A DNA stretch of 64,000 nt from Plasmodium brasilianum (GCF_023973825.1 NC_090125.1:628501-692500); one strand, 5' to 3'; counted from the stretch's first letter, positions 38,437-50,175 are shown. Numbers and translations are program-made. Notes: generated by a model from the sequence alone, not told the origin.

Positions 38437-40678
38437 ATGGAAACATCAACGGAAAGGAAATTAAAAACACACAGTGATGATAGCGAGCATTTTGAGCAAA
38501 GTGATAATAGTAAGCAACATGAACAAGACAATCTATCAGTAAAACGAGAAGAATATGAATCTGAACAGCCTGAACAGCATGAACAACCTGAGCAACATGA
38601 ACAACATGAACGGAACCTAAAATCGGAATACGCAAAAAACGGCTTCGAAAACAACGTGGAAAAAGAGATTCATGCTTCTTTCGGAAATACAACGACTAAT
38701 GAGAATGAAGAACGAAATAAAGGCATTACCAGGATTGTAAATGAAAAACAAAAAGAAGATAATATACCGTTAAATTCATTAGAGAATGAAAAAAATAGTA
38801 AAATTATTATTTCAAGTACATGTGACGATTATCTAGCAGATAAGAAGCTATTGTACAATGTAAAGTTAAAAAGCAAAAAAATTGAGCAAAAAAGTGGAAG
38901 TAAATTATTTGAAGTGGAAAATATATCAGACTATATAAAAAAAGAAGATATTCATATGAACAGAAGTAGAAAATTAACAAAGGAAAACTTAAAACTAAAC
39001 ATGAGAGATTTTTTTTTTACCTCACAAGAAAAAGATGTTTATGAATATGTTCCAGATACATCTAGTTATACATTATGTCATAATGATCCAAATGAATTAT
39101 ACAAAGATGTAGTTACGATGAATAAGCATTTTTTAGATGAAATAAATGTTAATATATATTCCTCTCCTTTAGATACGTACCTATCAAGTATGTTAACAAC
39201 AGCAGATAATTCTAAAGTTAAACAAAATAAAAATTCGTTGGAATATGGGTCCGAAATAATGAATAATAAATATGGAATAACAGACGAAAATAAAAGCCTC
39301 ATTTTAGACGAAACATGCACTAATAAAGCTATATATTCTTACGAATTTTATAAAAATAAAATTTTTAAGCACTACAATAATAACGGTATTGTTGTAGATG
39401 TTGATCCTTCGAAATTAAGGTATAACAATTCGAGTAAGTATGAGTATAACCAGAACATGCATAGCTATTTAGACGATCCTTTATCTTATTTACAAAAGTT
39501 AAAATGTGAAGTGGAGGATATTATATTATATATTAACGACATAACAAGAATGCGAAAAGAACAAACAAACCCCATAAACATAAATAATAAACTAGATGAC
39601 GAAGAGCTAGCAGAACATGAAAAAATACTTAAACAAATTTTACATAATAGGGAAGCACCCGAAATACTAATGGAACTGTTTTCTTTAAAAAACGATATAA
39701 GCAATATGTTAAATGATGATACGCTTAAAAAACTATTTAAAACGGAAAAAGACGAAAGAGTATCTATGGAAAAATATGCCACTACCTATGATTATTGTAA
39801 AGACGCTAGGATTCTTTTCGAAACATTGAAGCGTTGGCAGGATAATAATTTAAATTGGGATGATGAAGATAAGCGGAATAATGAAGATACAAAAAAAGGG
39901 GATAATCTTAGGGTTTCCAATTCCGAACAATTTGATATATATACTCTTACAAATGCGCAGGAAAAAGATGTTCAGGTAACGGATTTATTAATGCTAGAAA
40001 GAAAAATTTCAAATATTGAAAAGGTTTTAGGTATTGATAAAATATCTATGCTTCCATATGATGATCTTAACCATGCTATTTTAGATTTATATAATAAACT
40101 AAGTTTGTTAGATTCAAATAAATTAGAGAGCGTAAAAAAAAAGATGCAAAATCTTCAGTCCGAATTTCTAAACCTAAAAAAATTTAAAAAAGATCTCCTG
40201 AACATATCAAAAGAACGAGGAAATTATGAAGAATCAATTGATGAACTTTTTAAGATCTTAGATATATGGAAAAAAACCCATCACATAATTCCTAATATTT
40301 TAACCAGACTTCATCAATTGAAAAAAATACATGATAACGCACAATCGTTCTCCTCAAGGATAGAAGGTATGATGAACAATTGCACAAGTGTGGGCATATG
40401 TGTGTAATACGCGTACACATAAATCTATGCATGCGCTGAGCATACACGTAAATCTACCCGTGCAACACTCATAGATGCTTTTTTTTTTTTTTTTCTTTTT
40501 CCTTCGTCCTTCCATATTCCCAGATTTAGAAAAGCAACAAGCGAAGCTAGACGAGACACTGAATTTGGCAGAGAAAAATATTAAATTACTGAACTGTAAA
40601 ATTGATGAAAATGTTAATTTGCTTCAAGACACATTAAAAAAAATACAATCAGAAGTTTCCCCTTCAAATAATAATTAA
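38437..40678 (+). CDS. DCTN2: Dynactin subunit 2 (p50/dynamitin)-like protein, two exons, 694 aa
   Basis: Dynamitin forms the shoulder of dynactin, the adaptor complex for cytoplasmic dynein. Exons are 38437-40366 and 40524-40678 (1,930 + 155 = 2,085 nt); the donor is GAAG|GTATGA and the acceptor TTCCCAG. The first ATG is 38437; the frame is open to an earlier TTG that I do not use. The first ~90 residues are Glu/Gln/His/Asn rich and disordered. A short N-terminal motif, DVYEYVPDTSSY, resembles the dynamitin 'DVYET' element. The last ~180 residues (from about 515) follow dynamitin: LMLERKISNIEKVLGID, then a paired-helix segment SLLDSNKLESVKKKMQNL, then ELFKILDIWKKTHHIIPNIL at the position of '[18 protein letters not shown]', then RLHQLKKIHDNAQSF, matching '[15 protein letters not shown]'. 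The 51 residues of exon 2 match the last coiled coil. The match is by eye, strongest at the C-terminus. Confidence 0.72.
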
Positions 40679-42209
40679 GTTTCTGAATATTAATTGTTCA
40701 TAAAATTTTCATCCTTTCCATTTTGTTCATAATAATTAACGAAACAAAAAAAAAAAAGAGGGAAAAAAAAAATTCTTTCTTTTTTCTTGCGCATATACTA
40801 TAATTTTTCTAATCAGTTTTTCTTCCTAATTTGGTTTAGGCTTTGTTATTAACTTCTCATTTATATGTAGTTTGCAAAAATAAAAACAGAAAAAAAAAAA
40901 AAAATTTTAGAACTTTATTTCTCTTATAAATAAATAAATATATATATACCTACGTCTGTATATTTATCTCATTTTGTTATCTCTCATTTCCATTATTCTA
41001 TTTTGTACTTAATTAAATGTGTAATTAATAGCGAGAAAACATAAATGGACAAACATACAGCTGCGAGCAAACAATATGGACGTTTATTTTATTTCTTTTT
41101 TGTGGTAATTTAAATTTACAGATTTAGTTTTGTTTCGCGCTCTTTTTCGTAATTCCTTAATTTATTATTTCCTTAATTCCTACGTTCCATTATTTTCCAA
41201 TTCTTTTTCTTTTTCTTTTAGTATCCCCTTCTATAATTTCATCATTAAGTTTAAAAATATAAGGGATTGTGCGGTTTTAAAATTATGAATAATTAAACGA
41301 TCATTTTTTTCTTGCTACATTTTAATATTTGTGTATCCCCATACTCATTTATTCATTCATTTATGTATTTTATATAAACAGGATAAAGCCAAACAGTAAA
41401 ACACTTCACATTATTATCAGAACAAAGATAATCATTTATATATGCACATTCATGTTGATGATATATATATATTATTTTTTCTTTTTTTTTTTTTTTAATA
41501 ATAAATTAATTTCATTATATAATATTTTTTAAATTTTGAAGTGCTTTTTCAAAATTAAATTTTTCTTAAAAAAAAAAAAAAAGCGGTTAACTTTTTTTTT
41601 TTTTTTTATAATATTTTATTTTTCATTTAATATATTATTATCCCCTTTTAATGTGTTTTATTAAACCAATAGAAACTTTTTGCACTTGAACTAGATGAAA
41701 ATATGTAACACATACAAGAGTTTTAATTGGGCGAAGGGAAATTGTTTTACATTTCTACACGTATACACATATGTATACATATACATATACGCGTATGTCT
41801 GTATATGTTCAAATATGTATGTATTGATTGTGCTTATTGATTCTTGTACCTTTTTAAGATGCGACGAAACGTAAAATGTTTTATACGTTGTTAAGTTAAT
41901 CCTATTTATATGTTAATATATAATAGACAGTAATTCACACAAAATAATTAGTACGTGTATAACGAGATAAAACAAAAAAAACAAAAAAATAAAATAAATA
42001 AAATAAATTAAAATAAATAAAATAAATAAAATAAAATAAATAAAATAAAATAAATAAAATAAAATAAATAATAAATTTCAAAGCAGAAGTAAATTAAGGC
42101 AAAAACTATACAAAACGGACAAAACGCAAAATATTATACATGAAATGTAAGTATAATATAACGCGGAAAATACAAATATACAAAAAAAAGGAAAAGAAAA
42201 ATTCATGCA
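40679..42209. other. Intergenic region between two + strand genes
   Basis: This holds the dynamitin 3' flank and the SPC25 5' flank. It is AT-rich with A/T homopolymers. At about 41974-42076 there is an irregular AAATAAAAT/AAATAAAT repeat ending about 130 bases before the SPC25 start. No coding frame is supported. Confidence 0.55.
41974..42076. repeat. AAATAAAAT-type simple repeat
   Basis: Mixed 4-, 5- and 9-bp units made of AAAT and AAAAT run through this stretch, in the probable promoter or leader of SPC25. Confidence 0.75.
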
Positions 42210-43889
42210 ATGGAGGACGTACTAGATAATAACAAAATAAAAGAGTCTCTTCAACAACAAATAAATCAGATAGTTGAGGACAATGAAAAGCAGTACAATG
42301 AATTAATATCATACATTGAAAACGAAAAAAGTAAGATTCAATGATCATACAGTGAATATGCCGAAATACAAGGAATGCACTTGAACTTCCTTTTTAATTA
42401 CAGTGTACGAAAATATAGCTTTTTTTTAATTTACTTTTTTCTTTTTTTTCAAAGAGCAAATAGAAATTCTGAAAAATAAAACAAAGGAAAAAAAAATATC
42501 AATTAATAGGATAACTCACGGTATTCTTGAAATTAGCTGACCAAAATGAAAACTTCATATGAGTATGTATATTAACAATTCATTTTATTTTTATTTTTTT
42601 TTTTTTATAATTTTTTTTTTATCTAAAAGAAAGGTTTATTAATATATATACATATATAAGTATGTTTTTCTTTTTTTTTTAATATATATTATGCTTATTA
42701 TTTTTTTAAGAGATCGAAGCCAATACCGTTTTGGTAACTGAGCTGAAGGAGAGTGTCATGGTAAGAAGTCTACATAATTATGTCTTTCGAACCGTTTTAC
42801 CTCTAACCATTTTTCCCTTCACCATTTTGCACATAGGAGGAGGAGAAAAAATTAGACGAATTTCCCAAATTAATTGACGAAATTAATGAAAGACTTAACT
42901 TAATTTTGAAAAACTTTGATTCATCTAAATTAGGTACTTCTTTTTATTTACGATCCCATGAGCTTTTTTTGTCCATTTGCATTACCTACATACGCCATTT
43001 TGCTTTTCTTATGCTTCTTACTTTTTATATACTTCTTACATTTCATATACTTCTTACATTTCATATACTTCTTACATTTCACATACTTCTTACATTTCAT
43101 ATACTTCTTACATTTCACATGCTTCTTACATTTCATATGCCTCTTACATTTCATATGCTTCTTACATTTCGTATGCTTCTTACGTTTCATGTGCTTTATA
43201 CTTTTCCTTTTCCCCTTTAAATTTTGCTATAACAGAATATAACACCGTGAAATTACATAAGGACTATATTGAGAGTGAATGGAAGAAAAAACTAGAGACT
43301 TTATATAACCTTTTAGGATTTGAGATAATACTTCAAGGTTTTTCTAATGCTTAAGCTTTTTCTAATATACCGCTCGTCCGTTAATTTTTTAGTTCATATT
43401 GTATAACCACCTGTTCCTTTTGTAAGACATTTTTCTGTGTAATTGTCTGGAAATATGTGTGCCTTTTTTTTTATTATTATTACTATTTTATTATTACTAT
43501 TGTTTTTTTTTTTTTTTTTTCCCTTTGTCGTAAATGTTAAAATTGAAGCAGATGATAAAATTGTAATCGAATTTTATAACATCCAAATGTCTGACCCGCA
43601 AAAGAAGTATCGAGCTACTGTCACTTTGCACAATGGAACGTACGAAGGTCAGGCAGAAATCTTTAATCGGTGCAAATGTATGCAAGTATACATATAGTTT
43701 GCACATATTTGTATGTGAATACATGGACATATTCACACTATGTACATTCAAACAAACAATTTTTTTGCAGCTATTGAAACGGCACCTCGCTTAAACAAAT
43801 TCGAAGATTACGTGAACAGTTTAAATAAGGGCATGCCCTTTACCACGTTCTGCTGTCTACTCAGAAAGTCATTTAAAGAACTGAAATGA
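42210..43889 (+). CDS. SPC25: Kinetochore protein SPC25, seven exons, 226 aa
   Basis: SPC25 pairs with SPC24 in the NDC80 complex, which ties kinetochores to spindle microtubules. I rebuilt seven exons: 42210-42330, 42455-42520, 42711-42760, 42837-42933, 43236-43337, 43552-43677, 43771-43889. Lengths (121, 66, 50, 97, 102, 126, 119) sum to 681 nt, giving 226 codons plus stop, with matching phases and GT-AG ends throughout. Residues 1-~140 are a Glu/Lys-rich coiled coil starting MEDVLDNNKIKESLQQQ. The C-terminal part is the SPC25 globular (RWD-type) domain: LGFEIILQ, then KIVIEFYNIQMSDPQKKY at the position of 'LQFIFTNIDPKNPE', then TVTLHNGTYEG, then FEDYVNSLNKGMPFTTFCCL and LRKSF at the position of 'NNFSAFL.NVRKAF'. 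Length fits the family. Exon 6 has two possible acceptors three bases apart. It converges on the F-box/WD gene. Confidence 0.85.
43014..43195. repeat. 18-bp minisatellite inside SPC25 intron 4
   Basis: About ten copies of an 18-bp unit, CTTCTTACATTTCATATA with C/A and T/C variants, fill most of the 302-nt intron 42934-43235. The unit is pyrimidine-rich and stop-free in several frames, hence open frames on both strands across the intron that are not coding. Confidence 0.9.
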
Positions 43890-45136
43890 ATTGGAGTGAA
43901 CTGGAATGGACAGGAATAAACTAGAATAAATATTAATAATATGTGGAAATTTTTTTTTTTTTTTTCTTTTTTGTTTTGCACACCACTTCAACGAGTTCTC
44001 ATATATCCAAAGTGCACATTTTAGGTGTGCATTGTGTTATGTGCATTTTTTGTACGTAAAAATGTTTAATTTTTTTTTTTCTTTTTTTTTTTTTTGTAAT
44101 ATACGTGTTAATGATACAAAACTATATAAGTATTTAAGTAGTGACTTCTTCATTTTTCGTACGTATTTTTAAGGACACAAAGTTTAAAATAAAAAATATA
44201 CGTAAAAAGGAAACATATATTTGTAAATAAAAAAAAATTTCTCATATTTTTATTTTTATTTTATTTTTTTTTTTTCTTTTGTTACTGTTTAATATGTGCA
44301 AAAGGGAAGCTGCTACATGAATTTCCATTTTAGCCACAAGAGGGGTATATGCGATATATGTACATGTATATTTAAGTGGATATCTTCAAAATTGGAATAA
44401 TATAGAACTACTACTCGCGCATAATTTCGTGAAAATTGGGAAATGCTTTCCCTAAAATTATGGAGATAATAATTTTTAATACTGACCAAATCTTCGATCA
44501 AAGCTAGTTGCGCAAGCACGATACGATACAGCCGTGACAAAACGTGAGTGTCCGCTTTTGCCCCAACATACACTTACGAAGAAATTAAAATAAGTTCCCA
44601 TGATTTAACTGTCCACTTTGAAAGGACTGTATATTTGTTTTTCATTTTTTTTTGCTTACGCAATTTTGTTTTTTCATTTAATAAATAAACATATTCACAA
44701 AATGGAGACAATAAAAATCTTCGTCAATAATAATAATAAAAAAAAAAAAAAATTAAATTAAATTAAATTAATAAAGCTTAAATAAATTAAAAGTAAATAA
44801 AAAACTAAAGGGATATAAAATAATTTTATCCTTTTTTATTTAAAAAAGGGTAAAAGGCTATGTTTCTATTTATGTCATGACAGAGTTATGTTCATCCGTC
44901 ATGGGTATATAAGGCGTGGTTCAAAACATCAACAGCGTATGGTGAAAAAAAAAAAATGGAAGCAGCAGCAATGTGCAGTGATATACACACATATATACAT
45001 ACATATATATATATATGTATATGCGTTCCTCCCCCCCCCCTCCCTTGCTTCTCAATCGTTCCCATCATTGTTAAACATACACAAGATTCATGAAAAATGC
45101 CAAAGGGTAAGAAGCGGTATACAATTCATTATATGG
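43890..45136. other. Convergent intergenic region with a less AT-rich island
   Basis: This lies between the 3' ends of SPC25 (+) and the F-box/WD gene (-). Most is T- and A-run-rich. Two exceptions stand out: about 44313-44601, which is clearly richer in G and C than the spacer around it (see its own entry), and a C-rich run at 45028-45044 (CC, T, ten C, T, CCC). Confidence 0.6.
44313..44601 (-). other. Unexplained low-AT island; candidate tiny spliced gene or non-coding RNA
   Basis: This stretch has mixed base composition in an otherwise AT-saturated spacer. On the - strand an 86-codon frame (44573-44313) is open but has no recognisable domain. Alternatively, an ATG at 44601 opens MGTYFNFF, followed directly by a good donor GTAAGTG; splicing to TTTTAG|GG at 44451 gives two exons (24 + 66 nt) and a 29-residue product ending at TGA 44388-44386. 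The stretch also has short inverted repeats, such as GGGAAA-TGC-TTTCCC near 44438-44452 and TTGCGCAA near 44508-44515, so a structured RNA is equally possible. I cannot tell which. Confidence 0.25.
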
Positions 45137-46336
45137 TTAAAGATTTGTAGGATGCATAAAAAAAGGGACTTCCTTAAGAGAACTTTTTATTTCCAACCCA
45201 TATGATGGTGACAAAAGGGAATGGATAAAATTGGAATTTTCATAAGTAAGGAAAATATGATTTGGTGCATCAACAAACTTGTATATTGAATCGAAGGATA
45301 ACTTTTGATAACATGTATTTGCCATATTTGTTGTACTTGTTATATTTCGTTTACTAGTTAGATCTTCATAATAATGAAAAAATGTTTTAAACTGCCTCTT
45401 ATCACACCACCTCCACATATTTAAATAAGAACTAGGAATATTATAAAATTCTCTTTTCTTTTTTTCTTTTATTATAGAATATATAAATGATTCATCTGAT
45501 AAAATTTTATTTTTTACATAGTATTCTTCCTCTTCTTTTATGGATCTGTCTACATGATCACTAACAACACATGGATATAAAATTACATTATCGTGAAAAC
45601 CACAATATTTTTTATTATTTACATAATACCTTGAATTATAATTCCTCTTCAACATATTTAAATATTTCAATTTTTCACTTTCTCTCAAATTATACGTTTC
45701 TGTAATTACGTTTTCATAATATAAACAAGTTGAAGGGTATTTATATCTTAAATCAAATAGAAAAATTGAATTGTTCGAATTTAAACAAGTTAATGAAATA
45801 CCAGTTAAGCTAAAATCTTTAAAAGAGTTGTCACTATTATAATATTTCTTCTCATTTTCATAATCTATTAAATTATAATTTACATAGGATACATAATTTG
45901 CTACTCTTCTATCATCAATTAATATATTCTTTTTACTTAAAACTATGTTTGTATTTGTATCAAAACAATTTATTTTTTGTAAATTCTCCATTACTTTCTT
46001 ATTACTTTCGATCTCACCTCTTTCTAAGTCTACTCTATAGCATATTGCCTTACTTAAACCAACACAACATTTGTTCTTATCAGTTTTTACAATGTTCTTT
46101 ATCTTTGTTTCTTCCTTCTCTTTGCATGTATTCAGGGCGATAACTCCCGTCAGTGGTAGTTCCCCTTCATCTGTAAAATGAAAAAGAGATCATTAAAAAT
46201 ATGGATATTCCACGAGATATAGGGGCATTTACGAAACATAAATCATTCAAGTTGTTTAGACGATTTCGGTGCGGACACACGAAAACAGGCATAAACCAAA
46301 TGTACGCGTTGCAGAGGGGGATGCAATCAAGAGTAT

Positions 46337-46386
<50 letters not shown>

Positions 46387-48520
46387 GTGTTCGCATGTAT
46401 TCCTATTTGTTCCTATATATGCATGAGCATCGATATAGTTGAATCTGCACACTCACTCACTTAAAGGGGGGGTTCGCATAACCCCCAATTTGCTCTCTAT
46501 TTTTTTTGGTACCTTTTAGAGAAAAGAAGTACAAGGAGGAGCTGTCGGCTAACAAAAATTTGTCACTTGTTAGGTTAACCGAATCCGTCGCCATAATATG
46601 TTTGCTGCCACTGAGAGATAACTTCGATTTAAGTAAAATATTTGGAACTAACGAATTTAGATCATCAATTTTCCACAGATTAACATAACCAAACTTGTCT
46701 AATGATATAAAAGAAGTAAAGGAAGGATACAAATTACTATGTTTATTTTCAATTAATTTTACTATTCCCCCATTATTTGAATGATCCGATATATGATGAA
46801 AGTAATTTTCATGCACATAATTACTTTTCAAATTCCACCTTCTTTGTACATGTTTTTTTAACTTCACTTTATACTCAAAAGAACATATTTTATTTCCATA
46901 AGGAAATACATCATTAAAAAATGTACTCGGTCTTTTAAAATCATACTTAAAACTCTCATCAGATATACAAAAATGAACCTTCTCTCTATTATATTTGCTT
47001 AAATATATTCTTGTAAATTCATATAAGCTAAATAGATTTCTAATGTTAATAATATTATTTGTAAAAAGAACGTTATTTTGTACTGATTTATTAGGTATGA
47101 GACTAGCCTTTTCATAAGAGTTCCTTTGCTCTCCCTCTCTAACCATTCTTTCCATCATTCCGTAGCAATCATGGTTTTCTTCTTTCCCTGCTATATACGA
47201 TCCCTTTGTAAGCTTATCTGAAGCATGCAGCTTATCCAAATTATTACTATGATTATCATTATTGTTTTTTTTAATATCATTATTAACATAATTATTTATT
47301 TCACCACTGTTTTTATTTCCGCTGTTTCCATTCTGCGCATTACTTAATACCCAATGTTCCTCTCTGGAATGCTTCCTTTCCTCAAACACTTCATTTGTGT
47401 TATGAACCCATACTCCCCTTCCATTCAACAGTTCCCTCTTATGGTCATATAATTTTTCGTAACTTCTCATTTTATAATTCACACTTTTTAAAATTTTAAA
47501 CTGGTATTCCTTGTTCTCTTTTAGGAAAAGCATAATGTCTTTAATATTTTGTTTGAACGGATTTATATGAACGTTAATATAAAAAAAATTGTTAAAAATA
47601 TCGTATGAGCATTTACATAATGGCATCAATTTATATAGTTCATTATAATTTAAAAACTCACTAAGTATTAAGAAATATAAGAAATTATTTAAAATGGAAA
47701 TTAAAGGGTTATTGAAATTGTAATCTGTGGTATAATCATCATTACTTTGGATATAATTACCACAATAATTGCCGTTAATTTTTTTATTGCTACTACTGTT
47801 GTTAGTATTTATCGTATTTTTAATACTATTATATGAGGTAGTTAGACTATTTCTTTTCCTCTTTTTTTTCATATATTTTGGGGTCACAGAGTTTAAAGAA
47901 GCATACATACGAAAACTTAACTTATTCCAGTTTGTGTAATAATTTGTATAATTATATTTATTAAAAGGCACCATAAAATAAACAAACGAATTTTTATCAA
48001 ATAGTGATTCCATAATATAATTAGTTTTGTACCCTTCATACATCGAATAATAGGAGTTATCATCATTTGAAATGCATTCCATGGAACTTGAATAATCTTC
48101 TTCATCATCTTCTTCTTCTTCATACTCTTCTTTCCCTCCCGACTCCTCCTCTTTTTCTTCATTTACTTCGTTAACTTTATTTACCCCGTTAACTTCATTC
48201 ACCTCATTTCTTGATGCAGCAACGACATCTTTCTTTTGGTTGTCCCTCCCTCTTATAATATCCTCCCTATGAGTTCTATCACGATGGCTATTTGCCTCAG
48301 TATGCTTACTGATCCCTCGACTCTTGTCGTTCCCACAATTTTCATCATTAATCTTAACAATATCTTTATTAAAATAATTATTCATGTTATTCAAATTACA
48401 TGTTTCCTTGTGTACTTCCTCCATTGACTTACCTTGGTCACTCTCCTTAGTGTCGTACTCATAATATTTACTGAAGTCTTCATTCTTCTTAATAATCTCG
48501 TCCACCTTAAACGTGTCCAT
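45137..48520 (-). CDS. F-box-like / WD40-like protein, two exons, 1,013 aa
   Basis: Exon 1 is 46513-48520 and exon 2 is 45137-46170 on the - strand. The donor is AAAAG|GTACC, the acceptor TTTTACAG|ATG, and 2,008 + 1,034 = 3,042 nt gives 1,013 codons plus stop, so the two long frames are one gene with a 342-nt intron. Residues ~1-270 are disordered, with a Glu/Gly acidic stretch near 125-150. Residues ~267-317 (ISILNNFLYFLILSEFLNYN, then ELYKLMPLCKCSYDIFNNFF) resemble an F-box: hydrophobic helix, 'L..' pair, then a Cys/Ser segment. Residues ~600 onward (FTSFISLDKFGYVNLWKIDD and NNSIFLFDLRYKYP) have WD40 blade signatures ending W-K-I-D and F-D-L-R. An F-box plus WD array would make it a substrate receptor for an SCF ubiquitin ligase; both domains are degenerate, so this is inference. 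A large Asn-rich insert lies at residues ~400-470. Confidence 0.7.
46342..46384. repeat. (TA)n tract in the F-box/WD gene intron
   Basis: A run of TA dinucleotides lies inside the 342-nt intron 46171-46512. Confidence 0.8.
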
Positions 48521-49491
48521 ATTAGTTTCTTTTATTTACCTGTTATGAACATTTGCACATACAAGCATATGAACATATACATATATGAACACATGCACAT
48601 ATGTACATGCGAAAATGTGTGAGCACACAAATACACGTGCACATATATACACTTATATATATTTATACACGCACGCATGCATGCATACATCTAACCCAAC
48701 AAGTAACTTCCCTACGAGTGATATGCATCAAAAAAAAAGATAAAAACAGACGACTTAAATATGATATAGTCAGATGTTCAACTCACGTTCCATATTTCAC
48801 GATTTTACATACAGTAAGGTAGCATTTGCATATTATAAATGTGCATATGTGCAAGTACAAATAGAAAAGTTCATATCTATATATATAAATATATATATAT
48901 ATGCGTGTGTACATATATTGGTACAGGTGCATATATACTATGTATATATATACATATGCGGGTATGTAAGTGTGCAAATTATTTTTTCCCAGAACTAGGC
49001 AACTGCACATAAAAAGAGACGACCTTATGTCACTATAAAAGGATCATAAACGATTTGCTAATTGAAGCAAAAATAAATTGTATGTACAAAAATAACACAG
49101 CAAATTAAAGCAAGTTAAGTTTTATGAACATGCGCCTATGAGCAGGTTAAATGTATTCATAGCCATATGTAATGTACCCGTTGGAACAGCTTTATAAATA
49201 AGGAAAAAAAAAAAAAAATGGAGGGAAAGTGCGAAAAAACGAGCACAAAAATGGAGGGAAAATGAGAGAAAAAAAGCAAAAATAATGGAAAACATATATT
49301 AACACCCAAGTGAAGCTATTACAAATTTAAACTAATCGTATGGTAACGTTATATGAGTATTATATATACGATAACACTGTAATGACATGCATTACTCATA
49401 TGATATTAAAGATATAACTTCAGAAATATATAAATGAAAATAAGCCCTTTCTACTACTACTAACGATGATAAATATATTTATTGTTAAATT

Positions 49492-49865
49492 CTAAAAGAA
49501 AAAGAAATTTACAAATACATACAGTTTTTTCCTAATACTATTTTTATTATAATAAAATATATTAACATTATTAATTCCTTTCATAAATCTCATTTTATTC
49601 AGCTTTGACTCTTCAGTTTTATGTACTGCTAGAATAGTATTCTTCAAATAGGAGATTAAAGCATCTTCTATAGTAATTTTAAAGATCTTTTGAAAAGAAC
49701 TACTTATTAATATGTAATTATAAATCAAAAAATAAATAAATAAATATATATATATATATATATTTATTTATTTTCACGTATATTTTTATACAAGTACATA
49801 TGTACGTATATGTACGTGATTATACAGCATATATTTACATACCTATCTACATAATATAATTTTTT
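49492..49865 (-). CDS. Candidate small multi-exon gene, 3' part (unassigned)
   Basis: The - strand frame ending at TAG 49492-49494 has protein-like composition (FQKIFKITIEDALISYLKNT, then ILAVHKTEESKLNKMRFMKG), unlike the spurious frames nearby. Upstream, GTAGATAG|GTATGT at 49843 and AATAAGTAG|TTC at 49699 form a 143-nt GT-AG intron, and joining exon 49843-49865 (23 nt, acceptor TTAATAG) to 49492-49699 keeps the frame: KKLYYVD then SSFQKIF. The upstream exon must end in phase 0, but I could not find a convincing first exon. A - strand ATG at 50493 opens MTDYQSYDKIF but lacks a usable donor. The order LYYVD ... KT.E..KL.K faintly recalls SRP9, the small signal-recognition-particle protein; this is too weak to assign. 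It could also be an extra exon of an unannotated transcript. Confidence 0.35.
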
Positions 49866-50120
49866 CTATTAATTGTAAAAAAATTTCATATGATACATGA
49901 ATAAATGATGGGAAAAATAAAGAAAAATAAAGAAAAAAAAAAAAAAGAAAAAAACGAAAAATTAGCATTTTTTTAATTTTTAGGATTGAGTAATAAATTC
50001 AAGTAAATGAAGGAACGTTATTGTTACGCATATACCCGCACATACATATATGAGGTAAATAGATATGTATATACGCATATATGTACGTGTTCAATTTTAT
50101 ACATTCCCAACTTGTTAAAC

Positions 50121-50175
<55 letters not shown>

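Noticed and set aside
44380..44440. Resemblance to U6 snRNA (AAATTGGAA ... AATTTCGTGAAAA)
   Set aside because: The catalytic ACAGAGA box and the rest of the highly conserved U6 core are absent, so the similarity is short and probably chance.
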